From the NCBI GenBank assembly GCA_046154125.1, contig JBJXEJ010000192.1, forward strand, positions 1 to 42,772: DNA of 42,772 nt, read 5' to 3'. This document shows positions 1 through 10,549 of the stretch, in pieces. Made by a program: the position numbers and the translations under genes. Under the pieces are notes generated by a model. It was not told where the DNA came from, made no database searches, and was given only the letters and a program-made list of their open reading frames with translations. Numbering within the stretch: position 1 is the first letter of the stretch; the number at the start of each line of letters is the position of its first letter. Source of the DNA: PBB1 sp046154125. Lineage in GTDB: Bacteria > Pseudomonadota > Gammaproteobacteria > Burkholderiales > Burkholderiaceae_C.

Positions 1-2
1 AA

Positions 3-707
3 ACGATGGAATCGATCACGACGTCGTCCAAGAAGATCGTGGACATTATCAGCGTGATCGACGGCATCGCGTTCCAGACCAACATCCTCGCTCTCAATGC
101 GGCCGTCGAAGCGGCGCGCGCGGGCGAGCAGGGCCGTGGCTTTGCGGTGGTGGCGAGCGAGGTGCGCAACCTCGCCCAGCGCAGCGCCGAAGCCGCCAAG
201 GAGATCAAGGAGCTGATCACCACCAGCGTCGAACGCGTCGACTCGGGCACGCAGCTGGTCGACCAGGCCGGCGTCAAGATGAACGAGATCGTGTCGTCGA
301 TCCGGCGCGTCACGGACATCATGGGCGAGATCAGCGCGGCCAGCATCGAGCAGTCGAGCGGCATGGCGCAGATTGGCGAGGCCGTGACGCAGATGGATCA
401 GGCCACCCAGCAGAACGCCGCATTGGTGGAAGAGAGCGCAGCGGCGGCCGAGAGCCTGAAGACTCAGGCGCACCAACTGGTGGCTGCGGTCGCGGTGTTC
501 AAGCTGCGTCCGGGCGATGTCGTGCACTCGGCGGTGCCTGCGCAGACCGCCGTTTCGTCGGCGTCTTCGGCCTATCAGCCCACCGAGCGGCGCAGCCCGG
601 ACCGAGCGACCAACGTCGTGCGGCCTCCGTTTCGCGGCAACAACGCCGTCCCTGCGCCGGCCGCCGCGCCGGCAGCGACGGGAACCGACGACTGGACCTC
701 GTTCTAG
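3..707 (+). CDS. Methyl-accepting chemotaxis protein, C-terminal part (cut by left edge)
   Basis: The frame is already open at the left edge, so only the last 234 residues of a chemoreceptor are visible; the ATG at 6 is internal. The visible part is the cytoplasmic signalling domain: the highly conserved hairpin tip (IAFQTNILALNAAVEAARAG, then GFAVVASEVRNLAQRSA) that binds CheA and CheW, followed by a long coiled-coil helix and an Ala/Pro-rich linker of about 60 residues. The protein ends in DWTSF, which fits the aromatic-x-x-aromatic tether used by CheR/CheB for adaptation (inference). The sensor domain and therefore the ligand are outside the window. Its stop overlaps the stop of the convergent gene on the other strand. 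Confidence 0.95.
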   Translation, partial: TMESITTSSKKIVDIISVIDGIAFQTNILALNAAVEAARAGEQGRGFAVVASEVRNLAQRSAEAAKEIKELITTSVERVDSGTQLVDQAGVKMNEIVSSIRRVTDIMGEISAASIEQSSGMAQIGEAVTQMDQATQQNAALVEESAAAAESLKTQAHQLVAAVAVFKLRPGDVVHSAVPAQTAVSSASSAYQPTERRSPDRATNVVRPPFRGNNAVPAPAAAPAATGTDDWTSF

Positions 708-1405
708 GGGCTGACGGAAAACAGCGAGCCGACCAGGCTGGTCACGCCCATGGCCAGCACGCCCCACAGCGTGACCCGACCGGCGCTGCGCCATACGCCG
801 GCGCCACCAGCCTGCGCCGAGAGGCCGCCGAGCAGGGCGAGGCTCAGCGTGGCGGTGACCCAGATCACCGCCACCAGCCGTTGGGGCGTCACCAGCATGC
901 AGACCGCCAGCGGCAGCAGCGCACCCGCGGAAAAGCTCGCGGCCGACGATGCGGCGGCCTGCAGCGGCCTCGCGACCAGCGCTTCCGAGATGCCGAGTTC
1001 GTCGCGCGCGTGTGCGGCCAGCGCATCGTGCGCGGTCAGTTGCTGGGCGACCTGGCGTGCCAGCGCGGGCTCGACGCCGCGGCTCACGTAGATGGCACTG
1101 AGTTCGTTGAGTTCGGCGTCCGCATCGGCGCTGAGCTCGGCGGTCTCGCGCGCCAGATCGGCGGCCTCGGTGTCGGCCTGAGAGTGCACCGACACGTACT
1201 CGCCCGCCGCCATCGACATCGCACCGGCGACCAGCGCGGCCACCCCGGCCACCAGCATGCCGCTTCGATCGCTGCCCGCCGCAGCGACGCCGAGCAGCAG
1301 GCTTGCGGTGGAGACGATCCCATCGTTGGCTCCGAGCACGGCCGCACGCAGCCAGCCAATGCGATCGGTTCGATGACGTTCACGGTGGGCGCGTCGTGCA
1401 GGCAT
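704..1405 (-). CDS. VIT1/CCC1-family membrane protein (putative Fe/Mn transporter)
   Basis: This 233-residue protein has the family signature at its N-terminus (LGANDGIVSTASLLLGVAAA, about residues 24-43), a second helix followed by MSMAAGEYVSV, a charged Glu/Asp/Ala-rich cytoplasmic stretch (residues about 80-145), and three C-terminal hydrophobic helices. VIT/CCC1 proteins move ferrous iron or manganese across membranes. Proteins of this length and layout are annotated as VIT family in many proteobacteria; substrate and direction here are unknown. The feoAB ferrous-iron uptake genes lie about 1.1 kb away, but no shared transcription is evident. The gene converges on the chemoreceptor and the two stop codons share a CTAG. 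The ATG at 1405 has only a weak ribosome-binding site. Confidence 0.85.
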   Translation of the reverse strand: MPARRAHRERHRTDRIGWLRAAVLGANDGIVSTASLLLGVAAAGSDRSGMLVAGVAALVAGAMSMAAGEYVSVHSQADTEAADLARETAELSADADAELNELSAIYVSRGVEPALARQVAQQLTAHDALAAHARDELGISEALVARPLQAAASSAASFSAGALLPLAVCMLVTPQRLVAVIWVTATLSLALLGGLSAQAGGAGVWRSAGRVTLWGVLAMGVTSLVGSLFSVSP

Positions 1406-1470
1406 GAACGATCCGGAAAGCTGCGTGAAGGCCCATCATGCCTCCGAAGCGGCGCGGCCGGATCGGGGGC

Positions 1471-1740
1471 TCAACCGTCTTTCAGGATTTCGAGCGTCTT
1501 CGGGTTGAAGTAGGCCTTCAGGTGCTGGCCCTTGTCACGTTTGCCCAGGATCTTGTAGCAGCCGCTGTCGATCTTGGATTTCATGATCGTCCAGCCTTCC
1601 GACCGCAGCCGCTTCTCGAGCGCCTCGAGCGGTTGCCATTGGTCCTTCGGGCCCGCGTTGCACTTGTCGGTGCCGGCCGTGGCGGCGCCACCGATCGTGA
1701 GCAGCAATGCGAGGGCTGCGGCGGACTTGAACGACATCAT
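1471..1740 (-). CDS. Small exported PepSY-like protein
   Basis: This is an 89-residue protein with a clear Sec signal peptide: two Met, a short positive region, a hydrophobic core and an Ala-x-Ala cleavage site (AATAG) near residue 23. The mature part is about 65 residues, begins with a cysteine-containing segment (DKCNAG, then DQWQPLEAL) and ends in an IDSGCYKILGK to FNPKTLEIL pattern that resembles the PepSY_2 type fold (an inhibitor or periplasmic binding module). The two cysteines could form a disulfide. I chose the ATG at 1740 because the longer frame would start at a TTG and would put charged residues before the signal peptide. The role is unknown; the family assignment rests on pattern, not a search. 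Confidence 0.7.
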   Translation of the reverse strand: MMSFKSAAALALLLTIGGAATAGTDKCNAGPKDQWQPLEALEKRLRSEGWTIMKSKIDSGCYKILGKRDKGQHLKAYFNPKTLEILKDG

Positions 1741-1819
1741 TGGAGACTGCTTGTGAGGCTTCGGAGTCCGCAATGTGCTTCGGGCACCTGAAGCGAAGCT
1801 GAGCCTGTGTTGGATCGCA

Positions 1820-1846
1820 GCCGCTGCCTCAGCGTGGCTCAGCGGC
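1820..1846. terminator. GC-rich inverted repeat over the folA stop codon
   Basis: GCCGCTG at 1820-1826 pairs with CAGCGGC at 1840-1846 across a 13-base loop. It overlaps the last codons of folA. There is no T tract, so it is only a weak candidate for a transcription end between folA and the PepSY-like gene. Confidence 0.25.
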
Positions 1847-2336
1847 CCGACTTGCGCCGGTAGGTGACATAGCGGTACACGAGGCCGTCATCGGTCACGT
1901 TCGATTCGCTCGCCACCGGATCGAAATCGTCGCGGGGCCAGTCGGGAAAACGGGCGTCGGCGTCGTAATCGGCGTCGATCTCGGTCAGCAGCAACTCGTC
2001 GGCGTGCGTCAGAGCGAGCGCATAGATTTCAGCGCCACCGATCACGCAGACGCGTTCGACGTGGCCGGCCAGCCCCAGTGCGGCGTCGAAGCTGGCCGCG
2101 CGTTCGGCACCGTCAGCGGCCCAGTCGGGCTGCCGCGTGACGACGATGTTGCGCCGCCCCGGCAGCGGGCGGCCGATCGAGTCCCACGTCTTGCGACCCA
2201 TGATGATCGGGTGTCCGAGCGTCAGTCGCTTGAAGCGCGGAAGGTCGCCGGGCAGGTGCACCAGCAACCGGTTGTCCTTGCCGATCGCACCGCCGCGGGC
2301 CACGGCAGCGATCAATGTGATGGATGGGGAGGCCAT
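1839..2336 (-). CDS. folA: Dihydrofolate reductase
   Basis: This enzyme reduces dihydrofolate to tetrahydrofolate with NADPH, the partner reaction of ThyA, whose gene lies about 14 kb away in this window. The 165-residue protein has the normal length. Visible family motifs are the N-terminal ITLIAAVARGGAIGKDN, the catalytic acid D31 (equivalent to E. coli D27) in LPGDL, the IMGRKTWDSIGRPLPGR cofactor segment, and VIGGAEIYALAL. The residue before HLPGDL is Val26, where most bacterial enzymes have Trp (E. coli W22). The ATG at 2336 is chosen because it begins directly at the first beta strand; a longer frame starting at 2393 adds unconserved residues. Confidence 0.95.
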   Translation of the reverse strand: MASPSITLIAAVARGGAIGKDNRLLVHLPGDLPRFKRLTLGHPIIMGRKTWDSIGRPLPGRRNIVVTRQPDWAADGAERAASFDAALGLAGHVERVCVIGGAEIYALALTHADELLLTEIDADYDADARFPDWPRDDFDPVASESNVTDDGLVYRYVTYRRKSGR

Positions 2337-2414
2337 GGCTGATTGTCGTCTCGGCCCGCGGGGCAACGCTGTCGCATCCGCCTCGAGGCCCAAAGGCGAC
2401 CCGTTTGCTCGGGC

Positions 2415-2443
2415 TTGCGAAGCAGTCGGTGCCGATCAATAAT
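2415..2443 (+). promoter_or_regulatory. Putative sigma-70 promoter of feoAB
   Basis: TTGCGA at 2415-2420 (4 of 6 to the -35 consensus) and AATAAT at 2438-2443 (5 of 6 to the -10 consensus) are separated by exactly 17 bases. Transcription would start near 2450, about 95 bases before the feoA start. This is the best promoter match in the folA-feoA gap. Confidence 0.5.
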
Positions 2444-2456
2444 GAGAAAAGCTCTC
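2438..2456 (+). promoter_or_regulatory. Fur-box-like sequence over the feoAB -10 region
   Basis: The 19 bases at 2438-2456 match the classical Fur box (GATAATGATAATCATTATC) at 12 positions by my count; the left half AATAATGA matches at 7 of 8. It begins at the putative -10 box and runs past the predicted start, the position expected for iron-dependent repression of feo genes. The right half is poor, so this is a candidate only. Confidence 0.4.
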
Positions 2457-2544
2457 GTTTGCATTTGCATCGGATGCGGGATTTTCCCGGCCTGGGCCTG
2501 GGGTTGAAAATCCCGTTGCCCGCATCTCCCACCTGGTTGTTGCC

Positions 2545-2805
2545 GTGAACCCATCGAACCCGCTGTTGACCCTGGACTGCACGCCGCTTCACGAGCGCTG
2601 CATCGTCACTGCCGTGCACGCGCCGGCCCGTGCTCCCGAATGGGGCCAGTGGCTCGAGGAGATCGGCTTCATGCCCGGCGAGCGGGTCGAACTGATGGCG
2701 CGCGGGGCCTTCGGCGGCGATCCCCTGGTGGTGCGTGTCGGCATGTCGACTTTCGCGCTGCGACGGGCCGAGGCTGCCTGCATCGTCGTCGAAGCGTCGG
2801 CGTGA
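2545..2805 (+). CDS. feoA: FeoA-type SH3-like protein of ferrous iron uptake
   Basis: This 86-residue protein is of the small SH3-fold FeoA family that supports the FeoB transporter. The core is recognisable: a Leu/Thr-rich start, EEIGFMPGERVELMARGAFGG in the middle, then the beta-strand pair around VVRVGMSTFALRRAEAACIVV. I use the GTG at 2545. Its stop overlaps the start of feoB (GTGA), which implies translational coupling. It lies behind the promoter and Fur-like box at 2415-2456. No feoC-like gene follows feoB. Confidence 0.9.
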   Translation: MNPSNPLLTLDCTPLHERCIVTAVHAPARAPEWGQWLEEIGFMPGERVELMARGAFGGDPLVVRVGMSTFALRRAEAACIVVEASA

Positions 2806-4691
2806 ACGAGTCGATCATCCACGTCCACCGCGGCGGGCCGCTGGTGGCGCTGGTGGGCAACCCCAACTGCGGCAAGACGGCGCTGTTCAACCTGCTGACG
2901 GGCAGCCGCCAGAAGGTCGCCAACTATGCCGGCGTCACGGTGGAGCGCAAGGAAGGCCGGCTGATCACACCTGCCGGCAAGACGCTGCGAGTGCTCGATC
3001 TGCCAGGCGCGTACAGCCTGCATCCGCGTTCTCCCGACGAGCGGGTGACCTGCGATGTGCTGTACGGGCGCGCCAAGGGCGAGAAGCGCCCGGATCTGGT
3101 GGTTTGCGTGGTCGATGCCACCAACCTGCGCCGCAATCTGCGCATGGTTCTGGCGGTGAAGCGACTGGGTCTGCCGTGCGTGGTGGCGCTCAACATGACC
3201 GATCTGGCGGCGCGCCGAGGGCTGAAGGTCGACGCTGACACGCTGGCTGCCGAACTCGGCGTGCCAGTGGTGGCCACCGTGGGCATCCACAGCGACGGTG
3301 CCGGTCGCCTGCGTGCCGCGCTGGACGAACCGGCGGTGTGGCAGCGCGGAACGAACCTGCTGGTTCAGTCCACGGCCGAACCCACCATCGGCACCCAGGC
3401 CGACCACGATGCGGTGCATGCGATCCTGAAGCGACTCGGTCTGGCCGCCGTCGTGCCCCATACCGCCAGCGACCGCATCGACCGCGTGGTGCTGCATCCG
3501 GTGATCGGGCCGATCCTGCTGGCGGTGTTGCTTTTCCTCGTCTTCCAGGCCGTGTTCTCGTGGGCGCAGGCGCCGATGGACGCGATCAAGGTCGCGACGG
3601 AGTCTCTTGGCGCGATGGTCACTGCGGCGATGCCGGACGGCTGGCTGCGCAGCCTGCTCGTCGATGGCGTGATCGCCGGTGCCGGCGGCGTCGTGGTGTT
3701 CCTGCCGCAGATCGTGATCCTGTTCTTCTTCATCCTCGTGCTGGAGGAGACGGGCTACCTGCCGCGCGCGGCTTTCCTGCTCGACCGCCTGATGGGCGGC
3801 GTGGGCCTGAGCGGCCGGTCTTTCATCCCGCTGCTGTCGAGCTTCGCGTGCGCCATCCCGGGCATCATGGCCGCCCGCACGATCGCCAACCCGCGCGACC
3901 GGCTGGTCACCATCATGATCGCGCCGCTGATGACGTGCTCGGCCCGCCTGCCGGTGTACGCGCTGCTGATCGGCGCCTTCATTCCAGCGCGGCCGGTCTG
4001 GGGGGGCTTCCAGTTGCAGGGACTGGTGCTGTTCGGGCTGTACGTGGCCGGCATCGTCGGCGCGCTGGCGGTGGCCTGGGTGCTGAAGCGATTCACCGCG
4101 CAGGGACAGGTGCGCTCGCTGATGATGGAACTGCCCGCCTACCACTGGCCCACGCTGCGCAACGTCGCCATCGGCCTGTGGCAGCGCGTGGAGATCTTCA
4201 TGAAGCGGGTCGGCGGGATCATCCTCGGCCTGACGATCGCGCTGTGGTTCCTGGCGAGTTTTCCAGCACCGCCCGTCGGCGCGACCGGCGCGCCGATCGA
4301 ATACAGCATCGCCGGCACGTGGGGCCGTGCGCTGGCCGTGGTGTTCGAGCCGATCGGCTTCAACTGGCAGATCAGCATCGCGCTGGTGCCGGGGCTCGCT
4401 GCGCGCGAGGTGGCGGTGGGTGCGCTCGGCACGGTGTACGCGCTGTCGGCCACCGGCGACGACACCGCCCAGGCGCTGGTGCCGCTGATCTCGCACACCT
4501 GGAGCCTTGCCACGGCGTTGTCGCTGCTGGCCTGGTACGTGTTTGCGCCGCAGTGCCTGTCGACGCTGGCGACCGTCAAGCGAGAGACCGGAGGCTGGAC
4601 CATGCCCGTCCTGATGGCGAGCTACCTGTTCGGGCTCGCCTATGTCGCGTCGTTCATCACCTACCGCGTCGCGTTGTGGTGGGGCGGGTGA
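2802..4691 (+). CDS. feoB: Ferrous iron transporter FeoB
   Basis: FeoB is the inner-membrane Fe(II) uptake protein with a cytosolic N-terminal G domain. The G1 loop GNPNCGKT is at residues 19-26, followed by the TVERKEG switch region, the G3 DLPGAYSL and the G4-type NMTD. The C-terminal membrane domain begins near residue 230 with several hydrophobic helices and the Gate motifs (about LLSSFACAIPGIMAARTI). At 629 residues it is at the short end of the family. The GTG at 2802 overlaps the feoA stop by four bases and gives a start about 18 residues before G1; longer in-frame extensions run through feoA and are rejected. The gene ends 4 bases before the convergent gntR gene. Confidence 0.96.
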   Translation: MNESIIHVHRGGPLVALVGNPNCGKTALFNLLTGSRQKVANYAGVTVERKEGRLITPAGKTLRVLDLPGAYSLHPRSPDERVTCDVLYGRAKGEKRPDLVVCVVDATNLRRNLRMVLAVKRLGLPCVVALNMTDLAARRGLKVDADTLAAELGVPVVATVGIHSDGAGRLRAALDEPAVWQRGTNLLVQSTAEPTIGTQADHDAVHAILKRLGLAAVVPHTASDRIDRVVLHPVIGPILLAVLLFLVFQAVFSWAQAPMDAIKVATESLGAMVTAAMPDGWLRSLLVDGVIAGAGGVVVFLPQIVILFFFILVLEETGYLPRAAFLLDRLMGGVGLSGRSFIPLLSSFACAIPGIMAARTIANPRDRLVTIMIAPLMTCSARLPVYALLIGAFIPARPVWGGFQLQGLVLFGLYVAGIVGALAVAWVLKRFTAQGQVRSLMMELPAYHWPTLRNVAIGLWQRVEIFMKRVGGIILGLTIALWFLASFPAPPVGATGAPIEYSIAGTWGRALAVVFEPIGFNWQISIALVPGLAAREVAVGALGTVYALSATGDDTAQALVPLISHTWSLATALSLLAWYVFAPQCLSTLATVKRETGGWTMPVLMASYLFGLAYVASFITYRVALWWGG

Positions 4692-4695
4692 GTCG

Positions 4696-5391
4696 TCAGG
4701 ACAGGGCGGCGGCTTCCTGACCCTGCGCCATGTGCTGGCGCATCAACGCCTGCGCGCCAGCCGCATCGCGTGCCGTGAGCGCCGCCATGATGGCGCGGTG
4801 CTCCTGCAGCGAAGCCGCGAGCCGGCCCTCCTTCAGCAGCGAGTGGTGCCGGTTCAGCTTCATCACCTGGCGCAGGTCGGCCACCATCTGGTTGCGCCAG
4901 CGGTTGTCGGCGATCTCGAGCAGTCGCATGTGAAAGCGCTCGTTGGCGGTGAAGAACGCGTCGGCGTCGCTCACTGCCGCTTCGAGCCGACCGTGCAGCA
5001 GCGTCAGTTCGGCCAGTTGCACATCGGTCGCACGCGTCGCGACGACGCCGACTGCATCGCACTCGAGGAGCGACAGCAGGTGGAACACCTCGGTGAGGTC
5101 GCGCTCGGAGACTTCGGTGACGTAGGCGCCGCGCCGCAGCTTCATCGTCACCAGGCCTTCGGCCGCGAGCACCTTCAAGGCCTCGCGCAGCGGGGTGCGG
5201 CTGGTGCCGTACTCGGCGGCAAGGGTCTGCTCGTCGATCCAGCTGCCCGGGGCCAGCGTGTGCGACATGATCCGCGACCGCAGACGCTCTGCCACCTGCT
5301 GATACAGCGCGGTGGATGGCAGCCGCAACCGGTCCGACGCGCCGGCGCCGGCGGGGGGGGGCGGTGTATCCGAAGCGTCGGGCGAGCTCAT
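4696..5391 (-). CDS. GntR-family regulator with FCD domain (FadR subfamily)
   Basis: This 231-residue protein has a winged helix-turn-helix at about residues 25-95 (LYQQVAERLRSRIMSHTLAPG, with TSRTPLREALKVLAAEGLV as the recognition part) and an all-helical FCD ligand domain at about 100-225. FCD proteins sense small carboxylates or acyl compounds through a metal held by His/Asp residues; NERFHMRLLEIADN and the final HRAIMAAL segment carry candidate ligands. It diverges from the methylmalonyl-CoA mutase operon, with a perfect palindrome in the gap, so I infer that it controls that operon and itself in response to a propionate-pathway intermediate. The N-terminus has a Pro stretch encoded by nine C on the coding strand. 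Confidence 0.9.
   Translation of the reverse strand: MSSPDASDTPPPPAGAGASDRLRLPSTALYQQVAERLRSRIMSHTLAPGSWIDEQTLAAEYGTSRTPLREALKVLAAEGLVTMKLRRGAYVTEVSERDLTEVFHLLSLLECDAVGVVATRATDVQLAELTLLHGRLEAAVSDADAFFTANERFHMRLLEIADNRWRNQMVADLRQVMKLNRHHSLLKEGRLAASLQEHRAIMAALTARDAAGAQALMRQHMAQGQEAAALS
5353..5361. repeat. Nine-base G tract inside the gntR N-terminal codons
   Basis: Nine consecutive G on the plus strand encode part of the Pro-Pro-Pro-Pro stretch at about residues 10-13 of the GntR regulator. A change of one base would shift the reading frame before the DNA-binding domain. It is the longest mononucleotide run I noticed in the window. Confidence 0.85.
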
Positions 5392-5473
5392 GCGAAGTTC
5401 GGCTGGATGTTTCGAGGCCTCTGCGGGAGAGGACGTGACCCGGGAAAACGCGAGGTGAGTGGGAAGTTCTGTT

Positions 5474-5479
5474 TATAAT
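5474..5479 (+). promoter_or_regulatory. Perfect -10 box of the mutase operon promoter
   Basis: TATAAT at 5474-5479 matches the sigma-70 -10 consensus exactly and lies 89 bases before the mutase start codon in an otherwise GC-rich stretch. No good -35 box is found 16-18 bases upstream (the region reads GCGAGGTGAG), which suggests that activation or extended contacts are needed, or a weak promoter. Confidence 0.5.
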
Positions 5480-5494
5480 TCAGTTTTGAATTAT
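5475..5494. promoter_or_regulatory. Perfect 8-4-8 palindrome, probable GntR operator
   Basis: ATAATTCA at 5475-5482, spacer GTTT, and TGAATTAT at 5487-5494 form an exact inverted repeat. It overlaps the TATAAT box and the likely transcription start of the mutase operon, and lies 84 bases from the divergent gntR start. Size and placement suit a FadR-type dimer acting as repressor. That the neighbouring GntR protein binds it is inference. Confidence 0.6.
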
Positions 5495-5567
5495 GCATGA
5501 CGCGGTCCAGGGAAAGTTACAGTTCCTGCTGCAGTCGCCGCGTCATGCCAAGCCCAACGGAGCCTCC

Positions 5568-7772
<2,205 letters not shown>

Positions 7773-7808
7773 ACTGCGCCCGATCTGCGAAACGCTGCGC
7801 ACGAGAAC

Positions 7809-8843
7809 GTGAGCCTGAACCCCGAAGACGTGGCCTTGCTGGATGGCGTGTGCCGCAGCGAGCGGCGCAGCATCGCGAAGGCGATCACGCTGCTCGAATC
7901 GACGCGCGCCGACCACCGCGTTCGCGCCGATGCCCTGCTGAACGCGCTGCTGCCACGCACCGGGCAGGCCATGCGCCTGGGCATCTCCGGCGTGCCGGGC
8001 GTCGGCAAGTCGACCTTCATCGAAGCGCTGGGGCTGGCGCTGATCGAGCGTGGGCAACGCGTCGCGGTGCTGGCGATCGACCCCTCCTCGAGCGTCAACG
8101 GCGGCTCGATCCTCGGCGACAAGACGCGCATGGAGCGTCTGTCGGTGCACCCTTCGGCCTACATCCGACCCAGCCCGGCGTCGGGCACGCTGGGCGGCGT
8201 CGCCGAGAAGACGCGCGAGGCGATGCTGATCTGCGAGGCGGCGGGCTACGACGTGGTGATGGTCGAGACCGTCGGCGTCGGCCAGAGCGAAACCGCGGTC
8301 GCCGGCATGACCGACATGTTCGTGCTGCTGCAGTTGCCCAACGCCGGTGACGATCTGCAGGCGATCAAGAAGGGCGTGATGGAACTGGCTGATCTGGTCG
8401 TCATCAACAAGGCCGACATCGACCCGCTGGCCGCATCGCGCGCCGAGGCGCAGATCCGCGGCGTGCTGCGCGTCTACAGCCCACCGGGCTCGCCGCACGA
8501 CCCCCACCGCGCCGATGCAGCCGAGCACTGGTCGCCGTACGTGATGCAGTTGAGCGCATTGCGCAGCCAGGGCATCGCCGCCTTCATCGCTCAGGTCGAT
8601 CGCTTCCACGCGCTGCGCCGCGCCACCGGCGAGTTCGCCGCGCGGCGCCAGCAGCAGGCGATGGCCTGGATGTGGGACCTGATCCATGCCCGGCTGCAGG
8701 CCGATTTCCGGCAGCATCCGTCCGTGCGCGCCAGGCTGCCGCAGTTGCTGGCCGACGTGCGCGATTCGCGCGTCGCGCCCTCGGCGGCGGCGCGGGTGCT
8801 GCTGGCCGACTTCGAGACCACGATTCCTTCCCCGAACCCCTGA
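7809..8843 (+). CDS. meaB: Mutase-associated G-protein chaperone MeaB
   Basis: MeaB is a GTPase that protects methylmalonyl-CoA mutase and gates delivery of its adenosylcobalamin cofactor. The 344-residue protein has the P-loop GVPGVGKST at residues 61-69, followed by a switch region (AIDPSSSVNGGSILGDKTRM), the VETVGVGQSE segment typical of the MeaB/ArgK group, and NKAD for guanine recognition. The GTG at 7809 is the likely start, 36 bases after the mutase stop. Position between the mutase and carboxylase genes supports the assignment over the older label of an arginine-transport kinase. Confidence 0.95.
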   Translation: MSLNPEDVALLDGVCRSERRSIAKAITLLESTRADHRVRADALLNALLPRTGQAMRLGISGVPGVGKSTFIEALGLALIERGQRVAVLAIDPSSSVNGGSILGDKTRMERLSVHPSAYIRPSPASGTLGGVAEKTREAMLICEAAGYDVVMVETVGVGQSETAVAGMTDMFVLLQLPNAGDDLQAIKKGVMELADLVVINKADIDPLAASRAEAQIRGVLRVYSPPGSPHDPHRADAAEHWSPYVMQLSALRSQGIAAFIAQVDRFHALRRATGEFAARRQQQAMAWMWDLIHARLQADFRQHPSVRARLPQLLADVRDSRVAPSAAARVLLADFETTIPSPNP

Positions 8844-8882
8844 CGCAGGCTGCGGCCTGCAACGCCCACGGAGCGACACACC

Positions 8883-10415
<1,533 letters not shown>

Positions 10416-10418
10416 TGT

Positions 10419-10523
10419 GGGCCCCCCAGTCACTTCGTTCCTGCCCCCAAGGGGCGCCCGCCACCGGCCCGGCCAAGCCGGATCCACGGCGGTTGCTTGA
10501 AGGTGGCCTGGCTTCGCCGGCCT
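10419..10523. repeat. GC-rich REP-like mosaic between pccB and pccA
   Basis: The 134-base gap contains GGGCCCCCC, a CTTCGTTCCTGCCCCC block followed by AAGGGGCGCCC, and two facing GC arms (CCGGCCCGGCCAAGCCGG and GGCCTGGCTTCGCCGGCC). This composition resembles short palindromic repeats scattered between genes in Burkholderiales, as far as I recall. Only one copy is present in this window, so repetitiveness cannot be shown here. It could form strong RNA hairpins and tune the ratio of the two carboxylase subunits (inference). Confidence 0.5.
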
Positions 10524-10549
10524 GAACGCACAACAACGAGACGTTGATC

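Noticed and set aside
2589..4496. Long minus-strand open frame opposite feoB
   Set aside because: Its translation is Gln/Arg/His-rich without domains; feoB on the plus strand has all family motifs.
4692..4695. feoC gene after feoB
   Set aside because: The next gene is convergent and only four bases away; there is no room for a FeoC reading frame.
5493..5567. Start of the mutase at the ATG at 5493
   Set aside because: It lies inside the operator and near the predicted transcription start, lacks a ribosome-binding site, and adds unconserved residues; the ATG at 5568 has GGAG at correct spacing.
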